In this document: piece after piece, positions 43,987 through 57,450 of the stretch
Layout of the letters: every line of letters begins with the position of its first letter
Numbering within the stretch: position 1 is the stretch's first letter
NCBI GenBank assembly: GCA_949126835.1
Contig: OX421497.1
Location: forward strand, 31,585,742-31,649,741
Source of the DNA: Anisus vortex
Lineage: Eukaryota > Mollusca > Gastropoda > Planorbidae
DNA length: 64,000 bases
Direction of reading: 5' to 3'
Made by a program: the position numbers and the translations under genes
Notes under the pieces: generated by a model
Told to the model about the DNA's origin: nothing
The model's database searches: none
The model's input: only the letters and a program-made list of their open reading frames with translations

Positions 43987-46900
43987 AGTAAAACTTGCAC
44001 AATAATATTTTTATTTAGAATTGTGTATTGAGAAACTGTAAAATGCTAATGTTTTAGTTTCCATTCATTGTAAGCACCTCTGATGTATGTATTTTTCATA
44101 TGTGAATTTTATTAAGAGTTAAAGCTTATTAACATCTTTATATTTTTTGCAATAACGACTGCAATGTAAAAAACTTTTTGTAATGTTAAGCTTTCATCTT
44201 GTAATTGTCAGACGATATATTTGGGTAAAAATAGTTCAAGGGTCACTTGTCACCATTAAATAAATAATATAAAAATTGATTTTACTATAAAAAAAAATGT
44301 ATATATATCTTTTTTTTTTCACTTAGTTTTAATGTTTCAAAATGGGCACAATAATTGTTGTAATCAGAATGTTTGTGAAATAAAAAAAATAAAAATAAAC
44401 ACAAAAATTAAAACCTCCTATTTTATAAAGCTAGAGAATATTTCAAGTTTTTCTAATTAGTTTAAAGAAAATAATATCTACGGTAACAATGGAACAATGA
44501 GTCCCTTTAAAAAATCTTGGTTCAAATTGAACAAAAGTGTAGGCCGCAAATATTAAAGCAGCATTTGTAAGTTAAAAGAGGTGTGAACATAAGAGGTGGA
44601 AAATTTTCCTTCCAAGAGATGTTATGAAAATACATTATAAAATCTGATTGTACATTACTCTCATTGTATATGTATAATATGTGTACATTCATAAATCTAT
44701 TTTTTTTTATTTTGCTGGCATTGGAAATAGGTATTATTCATTGTGGTAGATGTTTTTATTTATATGTTTTGAAATTATAGCTTCATATTTTTTGTTACGT
44801 TTAGGCAATAATTTTTGCAGAGAACAATTTTGAACAATTTCAAATGAAATCAAATTAGAATAACTTCATTCTCAGTATTTTATATTATGTTTGTATTTTT
44901 TGGTTTTCTTTTAAATTTGTGTTAAGTACAAATATTATTTACATACTATTGAAATGATTAGATTAATTATTTAACATTCAGGAAAGTGCTCCTTGATATT
45001 TTCTGAAAACAATGTGTATGTTTGTAAGGTTAATATTTCCAAATAAGCTGTTTTTTCCAGTTATTGCTGATGATACTGTAAGCCTTTAATGTGGCCTGTA
45101 AAGCTTATTGAATAGACATTAATATTTATAATATGGGACAAGGTGATTTAGCATCAGATTGTCATACCGAAGATCACTATTTTATATCCTGGTGAGAATA
45201 CTGACTTTTCCCCAGGTCTTGAGAGGTCCCTGACATAAGTTAGTGAATGGTACATTTGGTTAAGAATTATGCTGTGAATGTTGCTTGACAGACCCTATAG
45301 ATCAAATAGTTCTGACTTGGATACCTTACTTCACATACTAAAACATATAACTGGAACTATGTTCACATGCTATAAATAATGAACAACATTGCAGGAATAC
45401 AGAGTTCTAGTCAATGCATTGGGAAAATACCTAACAAGAAAAATATTTTTATCAGAACAAAATTTACATTTTCTCCACAATGTCTTTGACTTGTTGTAAA
45501 AAAAAGATGTTTTAATTTAAAGGTTTTAAAACAAATCTGTCTCAGAATGGACTTAAATGATCTACATATGCTCTATGCAAATTTTGATCTGTTCAGGTTG
45601 TGTCATTGTGTTATTCATCATGAATGCAATACTTTTCAACAGTGTTGTAAGCTCTGCTTTTTAAATATTTATTCCATATCCTTTGGTCTTACAATAGTTT
45701 GCATAAAAATCTCCTGTAAATTATAAAATGTATTGCTGTATAAAGGTTTTTTTTTTATTGTTTTATATTACTAGATAGCCTCTCCACAATGTAAATAGAT
45801 GTGCCTTTTTATTTAGCATGTCATTAAGAAGAAGGAGAAACTGCTTCACAGAACAGTGTATTGGGTTTTAGTGACAGAATGCTGAATTTCCAGTGTCAAA
45901 ACCTTCAAAATACTAAAGTTAGTTCCTAAGTATGTGGTGTGTTGCTGTCCTGTTGTTGTTGAGGGCAGATCTTCCGTTCAACTCCAATGTGGATTAATTT
46001 TAGTGGTCAGTTCCAGCTTTAAAAAAAACAATGTACAATTATATCAGCTAAAATATAATGATTTACATTCAGAGACTTAAAAGGCTAAATGTTAATTGCA
46101 TTAAATCATTGATTTCAAGTAAAAATCTTGTTAAAAAAATATTTGAAATGTAGCAATCAATAAATATTTATCTTTAATATTTGGAGCTGAGAGCCAAATA
46201 ATTTATATCACCCAACCTCCAGGGTCAATGTCCTGCTTCACAGTTCACTGCTCCACAAACAATGACCACAACCCCTACAGTTCTGGTCAACTCTTGCCTT
46301 ACCTAACTTAAAGGTCTAGAAGAAAAGCTTGATATCTCTATATTATATACATGTATATATTTCAATGGTTTAAAAATATTTCTGCTCTGATCACAGAACA
46401 TAAAATGTTAAGTATATTTTTTTTCCATGTGTATAAAATGAAGAGGTTTGCTTGGTCGGGTGGAGTTACTGCACATACAAACCTTGACTCTGCTATGCAC
46501 TTGTATTTGTATTTTATATTTGAGTGAAACTACATTTACAGCTACACAATTTATTTATAATTAGAAAAATGTCAGACTTTGCATATAAAGTAACTGATAC
46601 AGTTGTAGCACAATTTTGTTTGTTCCATCCCATTTCTTATAAGTTGTTTTTTTTTTCTTTAATTATACTACGGTAATTTTGTTTTTAACCATTTTTGTCA
46701 CTTTTATGCAAATAGGTAAATGCAAAAACAAAGTATTTATTTTTGGTATTGGATCTGATATAGAAGTAACAATTCTGAATTTGGTATTTTTAAAACATGT
46801 TTATTTAGAATTCAAAATAAACAAATATTAATGATTGGATCTCTTCACAATCAATCATTTGTTTGTGATTTTATGTCTCAAAGAAATTTGTTGATTATTT

Positions 46901-49900
46901 ATTGGTTAAATCTTCTATATAAATTTGCTAAGCTATGAGGCGTATTAAGAATTTTTGTGTGTGAAATCTTTATTTCTTGGATTTCATTTTTCAAATATAG
47001 ATATCAATAGAAACTTTTTAGATTGCAAAATGTTTTTTTGTATAAAACAAGAGAGATGTTGTAAAAATGATTTTCATTTTAGCGTTAGATGCACTCATTA
47101 TTGTTCTTAATTGTAAGTTAATTTACATATTTGGGAAAACATATTAAATAACTTTATGAAATAAGCTTCCCATTTATTTTAATGTTGGGCGCTACCAGCA
47201 TAGTTTGAAAATCTACATAAGATTAACAGTGACCTACCAATGTATAGAAAATAACTAAATGAGTAGGGCCTACATGTAATATCAAACTTAATAATTTGTA
47301 TTTGTGAAACTGTGTTTTTCCATTGCAAAAGATTAGTGCCATTCAATGAATTGAGAGTACTTTAGTTTTTACTCACATTAAAAGCATTATATCCAATTTT
47401 GTCTCCCAGCATGTGAAGTGAAAGGTTAATTAACCCAACAACTTGAGGCTCACAAACTTGCAAAACTGGCCAGCAACAATGATATCAATTTATGTGTACA
47501 TTGTATCAGTTCTTAGTAAATGTATATTTTATTAAATAGACACATTTAATTGTTAATGATAAAGAATCATTGTGATAAATTTACATATTTACTTCCTATA
47601 AGACTATAATAGCATTAAGAAATTTTTTTAAAGCAGAACTATTATTGACAATTTGCTAGGTATAAAAATAGAAATAGAATAAAACCACTTCTTGCAGAAA
47701 ACTGTAAATATTGTACATAGTAAATTTTTTGTTTATCCAGCAAGGGGCCATAATTTGTACATTAGAATAGAATTGCTTTGTTTTAATTCTATATCTCCAA
47801 TCACGAATGTCGACCTAGTATCTTGTTATATGTACATACTTTCATTGTCTACCAAGTTCTTATATTCTTTTCATTATGTTATTTGTTACAGTCTCAGCTT
47901 CAACTCTACTTGCCATTATTTTCTTTAAGATCTGTGCTACCTTAATGCTGTGAGCCTTTCAATTTGTTGCAAGCCTCCAGTTGAAACCCAACTATTTATT
48001 TATTGCTGGCAGTTCAGAAATATTTCATTATTTATTCATCCAATTTTTACTTCTTTGAACCTATTGCAGTGATAAAGTTAATTACTGTTGATTTTTAACA
48101 TAACATTATCCTTTCTTTGGATGATGCCCGCTTACTTATCACTTGGCTGTGCTCTTGCAAATCCCTTAAAAAACATCAATTTTTAAAACTTAAAAAAAAA
48201 AAATAAAGTCAGTTGCAAAAAAAAAAGTCAGTCAAAAACAATAAAATACAAGAGCCTGTAATATAGAGGTCTTTGTACTTCTTAAAACTAGGAGAGCATT
48301 AGAACTGATTATAAAACCATTAAAAAATCAACATCCCATATTAGTTTGCCCTGACCTAAAGCAATATTTGATAAAATAAAGTAACACACCTTTTAATCAT
48401 TGGTTAAAGTTTTCACTAACCAATTTCTCTAGCAGTGGTCAAACATGTAATTCTAAACCTTTTATTTTATTGACATCAATATTGTAGGACTCAGAAATAG
48501 TTCGCTTTTCTAAATACCGTTAGTGACATCATGAGATGTACGAGTCTTATTTCTTTTTTTCAATAATATTCCATTACAGAAATCCATTATTTAAAATTTT
48601 TGTGTCAATCTGGAAATTTAAATGCATTTGCCTGTTTGGCTAAAATCTTTAAGAAACAATTCTTCATAAATGTTCAAAGCACAAAAAAAGTATCCCATCA
48701 GACCAAGTTGATCCATATGGCAGGTGAAGCAGTGTTCACCAGTTTCTGTGGTCATGGTATTCAAGGATATTGTGTGGCCAGTACGATGCCCAGCTGCCTT
48801 TATTTTACCCCAAAGTCAGGTACCCATCAGAGCTGGGTAGACTCAGGGTCACTCTCTAGACCTGGAAACAAATCCTAGTCTTCAACAGGATTCAAACCCA
48901 GGACCTTCAGCATGCCAACAAATGTGCTGCTTTCGTCCACCGCACCCCTCAAAAGTACAGTAGGCTAACGTTATTATTATTGCTGTGAATGTCCTTGTTT
49001 ATTTTTTTTAAATGCTTGGAAACCAGATTTTATGTAAACTTTGAAAAAGTGCCTTAAAAATGTCAACTCTTTTTATCATAAATAATTAAATCATGCATAT
49101 TTTGAGTTATACTGGCCTATTATTTCTCTTTCATAATTAAATAAATTATTATTACATGACCGCATGTTGATGTTATGTAAAGTCTTTTAATCATAAATTC
49201 TTTATCAATTTATAGTACTGAATGTATATTTTGTGATCTGGATGGATGTTTTTTTTTTATTTTATCAAAACTTATTCTTCTTAAAGAAACATTAACTATT
49301 AAATTCTTAGGAACAGTTAACTCTATTTTTTACAGTCAATAGTTCTTAAATTATATTTTCCATTTCTTCTTGTAAAAACTTTTTTTAAGAAACCAAAACA
49401 ATCCAACTGTGTAGAGAAAAAATAAAATTAAAAATATGCAAAAAGAATTGTTTTTGTATTGGAATAAAAAAACTAATTTCTTTAACAAGTAATTCCTATG
49501 AAATAAAAAGTTGACGCGTCAATTAAAAGTATGTTGGCCTAATTATTTCCTTACATTTTTTATTCAATGTTTTTATAAGGCTAAAATAAAATTTGAGCTA
49601 ACATTTATTTTGTTAACAACTGAAATAAAATATTGATCTAAACATCGGAACCTAGATAAAAAATTGGACTTTTAAATTTCCGTTATTATGGCAAATCTGT
49701 ACAGTGTTTTTCTTCTCAAATGTTGATATTTTTCTCTTTACCACACCTGTGTGATCTTTCAGTGTATCAAATTTTGTACAAACAAAAACCTCATGTTATC
49801 ATTTATATATATCAGGTACATTTTGTGCTCGCATTACTATTTCTATTTTTCTAGACTAGTCTGCCTTTAATCTGTCTGTGATTGGCCTTGGCACTTTTAT

Positions 49901-52500
49901 AGTTGTTTTTTTAATTCCGTTGTTATTTTGCTATGTATAAATGAAACTGTAGATTATGACACTACAATATGTTTACAAAGTTTGGTTTGTCTTTTTATTG
50001 TATTTTATGTCACTGAGGACTTTGTTATGTTTCAGAAATTTGTGTTCTCATCAATGGAAACAATTTCACAAAAACACTCATTGCTTCTTCACTCATGTTA
50101 TTTGAATTGTTTTTTATCATCATGTTGAAATGTTTGATTTATTTATTGCATTCTTATAGTGTAGCTTATTGCAGTGTTATTGTTTTTTTGTTTTTTTTTA
50201 CAATAATACATAACAGTTTTGCATTTTATATTGCTTTTTGAATCATTAAGGTAGAATTTTTAGTTTGTGTTATTATTGTTTTGTGTACAGCCAGAGCTAT
50301 TACTAAAACTATATCAATATACAATTGGAATTTTAGTTATTGTTTTTTTTAATAGGTTTTTTGGTAGATTTATCTTTATTAACCTCTGTTTCCAATGTTT
50401 AGTTTCATTTATCTTGAATAGCTCATTCCATCACTTTAAATTTTCATATTAAATTATTTTTTTGTAATCATGCAATTCACAAGGAAGACATTGATTTCAA
50501 ATGAATTAATTTTTAATGTGCTGAAACATTTATTTGTCATCCGTTTTAGTGTCAAATTACTGCCAAAATGAAACAGTAATAATATTTGTATAGCACTGGC
50601 AACAAACATAATGTTAGCTCAGAGCGCATTTAACATACAACTAAGAACGCAGATAAATCTGTAGACTAAGAATAAAGCTAATTAACTAATTGATGGGAAA
50701 GGCTAAGCATACATTAACTTTAAAAGAGTAATTAATAATCCTTCAAGTTTATTATTTAAGTTCAATTTTGTTAATAAATATATCAAAACACATTTTTTTT
50801 TCAAATACAGTAATTCAATTGATATACTTCAATGTTGTCACATAATTATATTATTACAATTAAGCTGCAAATCACAATGCAGCATTGTATACAGACAAAA
50901 AAACATTCACAATAAAATATATAGCAAAACCTTCAACTTTGGCCTAACTTGTTAATAGCACTTTATAAAGATTTTCTTGTCAACACCCATTTTTTTTTTC
51001 ACAGGGTATTACTCGCGAATTTTTATAATTTTAAAGCATTAGATAGTTACATATTAATTTTATATTTTCATTTTCTGCATTATTTGTTGACCTGATAATG
51101 TGCACACATTTAAATTAATACATTTTTTAAATTTAAACTAATATTGGTAAATGACATATAGATCTAAATTAATGTGAATATTTTGTTTCAAATTAATTAG
51201 ATTTTATAGTGATTACAAGGGGAACGAATTCAAGCATAATTTTTCATTTATAATGACTAGAATAATTAATGCTGAGAAATCATATATGGACGTTTTTGCA
51301 ATCCTAATTTAATAATAACTTTTTGCTATCAGAAAGAAAATTATTTACTGGTTTTCAAATCTATATAGATATACAAGTTAAAGATTTTTTTAATGTAAAT
51401 GTTTATACATCTACTGTGGATTAACGTTTATTATGTAAAAGCCTATTGATTTTGTCGTTAATGGTGTAACAGTTAATAACAATGCATTTAGCATTAATAT
51501 TTTTTTTACACATCTATAATGAATATTTAAAACCTTTTGAGTCTACATATTTTTTACTAGGAATATTTTTCTGACATTAATTGTAAATGAAACCAATTGA
51601 TGTTGTAAAGATTTCAGCTTTTAATTGTAGATCTAGGCTTTAGTTATAGGTAATAACAACAGTATAAAACTATTTAGAGTGAATTCTCTACGTTGATGAT
51701 TTTATTGTGTTGTTGTTTTTAATTTTAGTGAAAAAAAAACCTTCTGTTTTGGCCTGTATATTTCCTGTATCTATTTATTAATTCTATTTGTATGTCATAT
51801 ACATGAAACTTGTCTCCATCAATATATAATGTTGACATAGCTTTACACTGGGTGAATCTGAAGGACCTGTCACACCAGAGACTGCTAAGATTATATTCCA
51901 TGATGAGGAGTGGGCATTGGTTAAAACGAAGAGGTTGCCATGGAAATATTTATATATAATTAAAAACAGGGGTGATTAAAAAAGATGGATAGAGAGTAGG
52001 GATAGTTACCACCCCAGTGATCAATTTTTCTTCTAGAAGCTTCCAATGTGTTTGTTTCTTTTATCATTTCATATTGAGCTAACTCATAATTTTGATCCAT
52101 GGTGAAACTAAGTGGATCCCAAGCATGAATAGTAGGCTTAGAGTGTTGTTTGTCTATGACATGTCAGTCACATGTCTAATTGCTTGAAAGAGGCTTCCGT
52201 GAAACTAGTTCAACTCCATAATAAGCTTGTCTTCTTAACCAGTTCAACATTCCATATGTATGTATAGTGACCTGAGCATAATATTTTATTCCTTGAGTGT
52301 GTCTTCTGTTTACATGTCAATGTTAATATTTAATAGCAACACAATCTCACAATCTATATTAATATTTTTACTATGACTGTGTATTCTTGTTTCATTATTA
52401 GGCTACAACAATTAGTGGAAACAGACTTTACAATTTTTTTGTTTTGGTTTATTTTGTTTAAATCATCAGATGTGTGCTATACAAAATAAAAACATGAAAA
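43987..52500 (+). other. candidate long 3'UTR of gene A
   Basis: About 8.5 kb of T-rich sequence directly follows the stop. Only one SINE is visible, in contrast to the repeat-dense DNA on both sides. AATAAA signals occur throughout (for example 44379 and 46816). The last good one, AATAAA at 52484, follows a gene-end-like stretch and precedes an A-run. Pumilio-type TGTA(A/T)AT(A/T) motifs recur (for example 45791, 47703, 47520, 49213). Inference only; separate genes or an intergenic region are possible. Confidence 0.4.
48712..48950 (-). mobile_element. tRNA-derived SINE in the candidate 3'UTR
   Basis: A full body on the minus strand with the B-box-like GGGTTTGAATCC and the 3' end GATCAACTTGGTCTGA. 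A-box decay at the right. Confidence 0.8.
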
Positions 52501-52921
52501 AAAAAATTATATTCGTTCATTTGTTTTTTATATTTGATCTATAATTAGTAACAGTAAGATAAATAGTTTACTCATTAACGTAGGCATAACAATCTGTAGG
52601 GCTGTAGGGTCAATGAAATAACTAATTTTAAAAAGAGACATAACAGCTAGGTTTAGTATATAGTTCTCTAGACCAGCAAGTTTTTTTTTTCTTGAGAGAA
52701 AGAAAAACATTAAATAGCAGTGTCCACAAAACGAAAAAGTGATTAAAAGGCCTAAGCGTACTGATTTTAAAAAGTTTTTCCATAAATGGCCATACAGTTT
52801 AGCCTAATTGACCCCGGCATATTAGCTGACGGCATAAGGTCAATGACATACATTGGGGCTCTTTAAAGTTAATAAATGGGTCCTTTTCAAGAAAAATAAC
52901 ATTTTATTAAAAGTAAATTAC

Positions 52922-53036
52922 CCTTCGGACCAAACTGATCATAAGGCCGGTGAAGCAGCGTTCACCAGTTTCCGTGGCCACGGCATACCACGGGGTGTGT
53001 GGCCAGCACAATGCCCAGTCGCCTCTACTTTACTTT
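52922..53036 (-). mobile_element. tRNA-derived SINE, 3' half
   Basis: It runs from GGACCAAACTGATC to GCCTCTACTTTACTT. The tRNA-like half is missing. Confidence 0.8.
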
Positions 53037-54683
53037 TTTTCATAAAAAAATGTATTAATTGAAATTTGTTACTTTATTAAGTGGGAGATTTTTTCGTAAA
53101 AAGTTCTCCTCCCCCTCCCCTAACGTCAAAACCAGGCTAGTTCCAAACTCAGGATCTATTTTCATTGAAAGTTTTATGTTTACAGTAGACTCAAAGTCTT
53201 CCAAAATCTGAGAGAAGAAATGTTCATGAACAGAAATTCATTTGAAGAGTTAAGATCTAGGTTGTGACCACCATTTCTTCTTTGAATATAATATCGTCAA
53301 TATGTTATATTTTTTAAAAGTAGGAAATAAAAGCTCAGACATAAGAAAATGGAGTCACATTTCGCCTGCTGAGCGTTTCCGGATAAATCTGTCAAGTTTT
53401 CCAAGCAGTTCAAATGTTTGAAGAGGTGTCGCGATTCTTCGCAGTAGTAAGAGAGAGAGAGAGAGAAAGCAACCAAACATCGATTGTAATAAATATCCCA
53501 TCTCTGTCTGACGTCACTTCTAACCATAATTTTATCCAGCTATTGTAAGAATACGGTTCAGCCTTTTGATAGGCCTATAAATTAAAGCTGAAACTTGAGA
53601 AAAAAAACAACGTAATTTAATAAATATTTCTCCTTCTGGTTGATTTAAATGAAGATAATTTCTTGCACTGAAATTATGTGTGATATTGTTTTCATTAGGC
53701 TGTTACGGTAACAGCGATATGTAGCCTATTGATCAAAAATATTTTCGGAACGAAAAACTTTTAGTACAGGTTGCAGAGCTAAGAACTTTGCTATGAATTT
53801 AGCCTTTTATCATTATAATTATTTAAATTCTTAACAAAGCAAAGATTGATCAACTGTAGGATTTAGTAACTATTTTAATGTTTATGCGCATTCTTGTGGA
53901 TACTTCTCCTACAACTTGGGTTTATTTATTGACAGAAAAGACATCTATTGAAAATTATGTTTGTTTCTATTGTAGCCTACTAGGCCTATTTTAAATATAG
54001 GCCTTCTCTAAACGTTAATCAATGGGCTATCATAGTTTAGCTCTTCTAAAACCAATAAATGTGTTCATTCAGTGAGGTGATATAAAAAAAGGTAAGATGA
54101 TTGTTTTGTTAAATGATTGCATAGAGTCTAGAGCACTTAATAATTATTTTATATGACATATATTTTAAATACCCAAGTCGTCTTTTAAGCTGGTACTGAG
54201 TTAATTTAACTAAAACTCCATTGATTTTCTTAAATAAATGGTTGCAATTTTGATGAGCTATACTGCAAATAGTTTTACAATGCTGAACACACCAGTTGAT
54301 GTAAAGGAATATATTTGTAATTAAATGTCCATACCAACATCAGAGGAGGGTTTAAGTTCGTGGTTAACAAAAGGTGCTACAAGTCAAATTACCCCCCCCC
54401 CCCCCCGTGTTATTAGGGTCGCCCATGAAACAAATGTACACGTAGTTTATAAGGCACCTATGCCAAAGTAGGCATATATCAAATAACTGTCACTTATCAC
54501 ATGCTTGTCCCAACCATGCCAACAATTTATTATCAAAAGAACGAAACAGCGGGACTATAAGTAAATGATGTTTTGACGTAGATTCAGTCATTCCATCTTT
54601 TAATCGGTATGTCTCTTCAATTAAAGTACTATAATATCTTATCTGTGATCATATTTTTTGTTCAAATGTTATTTTAATTTCAG
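53037..54683. other. non-coding, upstream of gene B exon
   Basis: It contains a (GA)n tract at 53448-53465, a TGACGTCA at 53509-53516, a poly(C) run at about 54392-54406 and TAGGCCTA at 53570 and 53981. It ends in the acceptor TTTTAATTTCAG at 54683, so a 5'UTR exon of gene B should lie further upstream. Confidence 0.45.
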
Positions 54684-54743
54684 ACCAGCTGTGCACTATA
54701 ACGTCGACCTCAAGTACCAGGATATTTCCAGAATCAGTCAGCC

Positions 54744-54772
54744 ATGAAGAACATTACGTTTAACATTACTAA
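54744..54772 (+). CDS. Gene B exon with start codon: GPCR N-terminus, residues 1-9
   Basis: A small coding part inside an exon that starts after the acceptor at 54683. It encodes Met-Lys-Asn-Ile-Thr-Phe-Asn-Ile-Thr and two bases (AA) of codon 10, before the donor GTAAAA. The next exon begins with one G in the matching phase, making Lys10. Two Asn-x-Thr sites fit an extracellular, glycosylated receptor N-terminus. The donor is not the strongest and the exon is tiny, so this link is a proposal supported by phase and content. Confidence 0.5.
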
Positions 54773-54808
54773 GTAAAAAAAAAATTTACACAATTTAGAT
54801 GTTAATAT

Positions 54809-55113
54809 TTATCTATAGTATGGGTCACGGTGGTCGACCGGCAGCGCATTCGAATGGTGTTCCAAAGGTTCTTGGTTCAAACCCTGGTGACGTCTAGGAT
54901 TAGTTCCCGGGACTGGATGGGTATCCCTGAGTCTACCCATCGCTGATGGGTACCTGACACGAGTTGGGGTAAAGTAAAGGTGGCTGGCCATTGTGCTGGC
55001 CACACATCCCCTCGTATGTCGTGACCACAGAAACTGGTGAACGCTGCTTCATCGGCCCTATGAATCAATTTGGTCCAAAAGATTCTTTACTTTTTAAAAA
55101 AATTATCTATAGT
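54809..55113 (+). mobile_element. tRNA-derived SINE, full length with 11-bp TSD
   Basis: The element spans 54820-55102 and is flanked by exact TTATCTATAGT copies (54809-54819; 55103-55113). Head: A-box-like region near GGTCGACCGGCAGCG and B-box GGTTCAAACCC. Body: CTGATGGGTACCTGACACGAG, GTAAAGTAAAGGTGGCTGG. 3' end: GAATCAATTTGGTCC and a CTTTACTTTTTAAAAA tail. The best reference copy of the family here. Confidence 0.9.
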
Positions 55114-55178
55114 GAGCTGGCCTGTAGGCCTATATAAACGTGTAATCTATAGTTAGCTGGCCTGTATATAAACGTGTA
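55105..55178. repeat. 34-bp tandem duplication, one unit with a GGCCTA insertion
   Basis: Unit 1 (55105-55144, 40 bp) and unit 2 (55145-55178, 34 bp) are identical except for one G/T change and a 6-bp GGCCTA insertion at a TA in unit 1, which creates TAGGCCTA at 55125-55132. Confidence 0.9.
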
Positions 55179-55249
55179 TTCATGTTGTGGTCAACGAGAG
55201 CCGCTTTCTGTTTTTCTTTACAATATAAAAAAGTCACACTATAGTTGTC

Positions 55250-55475
55250 GGACACGGTGGCAGCGTAGAAACGTAGGCCCCATGGTTCAAGTCCTAAAGA
55301 AAGCAAGGACTGTCCTTCCCCCGGGGGTGAAGGGTGTACCTATGTCTATCCAGCTCTGGTTGGTACATGACATTAGTTTGGTTAAAATAAAGGCGGCTGG
55401 GCATTGTGCTGGCCGCACAATCTTTTGCATGATGTAGATTGCATGCTGTTGAAACAGAAACTTCACTGGTTAACA
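55250..55475 (+). mobile_element. tRNA-derived SINE, diverged
   Basis: Head with GGTTCAAGTCC, body with CCAGCTCTGGTTGGTACATGAC and GGCGGCTGGGCATTGTGCTGG. The 3' third is eroded. Confidence 0.75.
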
Positions 55476-56621
55476 CGACCGAAAAAACTAAACTTTATGT
55501 ACGCTCTGAGTTTAAATACAATCAAATTTTATAAAATTAATATGGTTCTTTTGCAGGGCCCTGAGAGGCCCTTAACACTAAAAGGTTTGGTCCTGTCCGG
55601 GCTCCAGCTACCCCACGCCGTGCCGTGTAACAGGGTACGTTTTCCGCAGTCGAGCTTATAAGCAAACTGCGGATTTCCTTAGAATCATTATCGTGGTGGC
55701 TCGCCGGTATACATGCAATGTCACCCGGTAGCACAAATCCTATAGGCATATATAGGTATAGACAGCCAGGCACACGGGTGGTTCGTGAGACGGTATTTCT
55801 GCGTCTGTTGCTTCCTCCCCACCGAGGCCCGTGGCCTCTCGGCAGTACAATTGTCCTCGGACCTGCTCCCCCATGCGTTCGCCCGCCGGTGTAATCTTAA
55901 GGTGATCGTATTGGCGGTTTACACACTTCGCCAGTCTGTGATGCCCATGAGTACACGTTCAGAACTGATGTCCAAGAAATAATTTTAAATTAATACTTAA
56001 TCTTACAGGAACTAAGTTTACCCATATCATTTACGTACATAATAAATTGCTCCGAATATAGATCTATTAATGTTTACATTAAATTTGTGTACAATTCAAT
56101 ATTGTGTATTTAGATCTTTGATGCGGCTCTTTCCATGTTCTAAAATTAAAGAGATTATCCTAATCTCATAAAGATTTATAAGCTGAAATATTTTTGATTT
56201 GGCTTTATTACAACAACATGTGTAGCCAGCCATACGTTTATTGCTACTAAAATATAATCTTTGACGTATCTAGTATTAAATTTTAAAACATTCGACGCAT
56301 CTTTTGTTTTGTATTTTTTCTTGATAATTAAATTTGTTTAAACTGGAAGTAAACACTAATTGCATACACATTTAAACTTACTTTTACATAAATAGGTTCA
56401 TAAAAATACAAATATTTAATTATTACACAGTCTATAATATGTATATTAAAAAACACTTTTATCACTACTTATTTGTGTTCATTAGTAAGCCTAAACAAAA
56501 TAACGTATGTATCTCTTGAGTTAATTTAAAAGCTTTATTTATTTTTGAATGCCTTATTACGTAGGCTCTATTAGCAAAGTAATTAATGCGTGAGTAGAAC
56601 AAATAGCCAACATTGTTGGAT
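55476..56621. other. gene B intron, unclassified repeat
   Basis: About 55545-55960 is more GC-rich than its surroundings, and 55723-55815 is shared with 12018-12090. It is probably a decayed mobile element. The rest is AT-rich. Confidence 0.4.
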
Positions 56622-56957
56622 TAATGGTCAACTCCGGAAAGACCAAACCAAAAAGATAATTATCAAAAGATAATTGCCAGCGGCATGGAAATAATAAAGA
56701 TAGGGGAATTAAAATACCATGACAGCTATATTTTAACTAATGGAAGCATTGAAATGGAAATCTCCACCAGATTAGCTATGGCAGCATATGCCTTCAACAA
56801 AGATATGCAGCTTAGGACAAAACTTGTTAAGTCAAACTTACGTTCAGTCCTTCTCTTTGCTGCTGATTCATGGAAGACCAATACAAAAGAAGAAAGCCGC
56901 CTCAGGAGTTTTGAATGTAGATGCCTTTTCAACCCTCCAATTCCATCGCGACGTTAA
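56622..56957 (+). pseudogene. RTE-like LINE reverse transcriptase fragment
   Basis: A 90-codon frame from 56685 shows the post-palm region of LINE RTs. It has a Tyr-Ile-x-x-Asn-Gly-Ser-Ile-Glu-x-Glu-Ile-x-x-Arg-Leu-Ala-Met-Ala run, Leu-Arg-Thr-Lys-Leu-Val-Lys, then a Ser-Val-Leu-Leu-x-Ala-Ala-x-Ser-Trp block (usually Tyr-Gly-x-Glu-Trp). It ends with Leu-Arg-Ser-Phe-Glu-x-Arg-Cys-Leu. A Asn-Ser-Gly-Lys-Thr-Lys remnant precedes it, in a broken frame. It lies in a gene B intron. No active site is present. Confidence 0.75.
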
Positions 56958-57107
56958 AAGTCGTCACTAAAAGTCAGACGTCTCCTTTCCAATATGAAGT
57001 CACTATTAAAAATAAAAACTACAACAACTCTAGGAATTTAGGAAAGTAATTTAAAATAAATATTGTGAACGGGTAAAAAATATGAAAATTTTTTATTTAA
57101 CAAAAAT

Positions 57108-57345
57108 CTAAATTGCCCGGTCTTGCTCGTAGATTTACAATCTTTTTTTTTTTAAGTAGGCCTAATATTAATTGAACAAAAAAATGTAAAAGAAAAGGTA
57201 TAGACTACCTGGATAATCGAAGCCGGGCCGCCCTAATGACAGTCCGATACGTTAACACTTATCTAACGAAGACGCATGTCCGAAGTGAAATCGCAAAAGT
57301 ATAATTAGAGACAATAAGGTCACGTGATATATATATAAATATATA
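57108..57345. repeat. dispersed repeat, shorter copy, 5' of gene B exon 2
   Basis: It shares with 57806-58385 the TAAATT-CCCGG start, a central gap, then ATCGCAAAAGT and GACAATAAGGTCACGTG and a TA-rich end. A (TA)-rich palindromic stretch follows to 57415. Confidence 0.6.
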
Positions 57346-57450
57346 TTGAGCTATATATATATATTTATGTATTTATATAAATATATATATAGCTATATAT
57401 ATATGTATATATATGTTAGCTCTCTATAAATGTTATTACTTTATTCGTAG

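Noticed and set aside
51840..51960. Possible exon in GC-richer sequence
   Set aside because: Short frames with no motif and no convincing splice pair.
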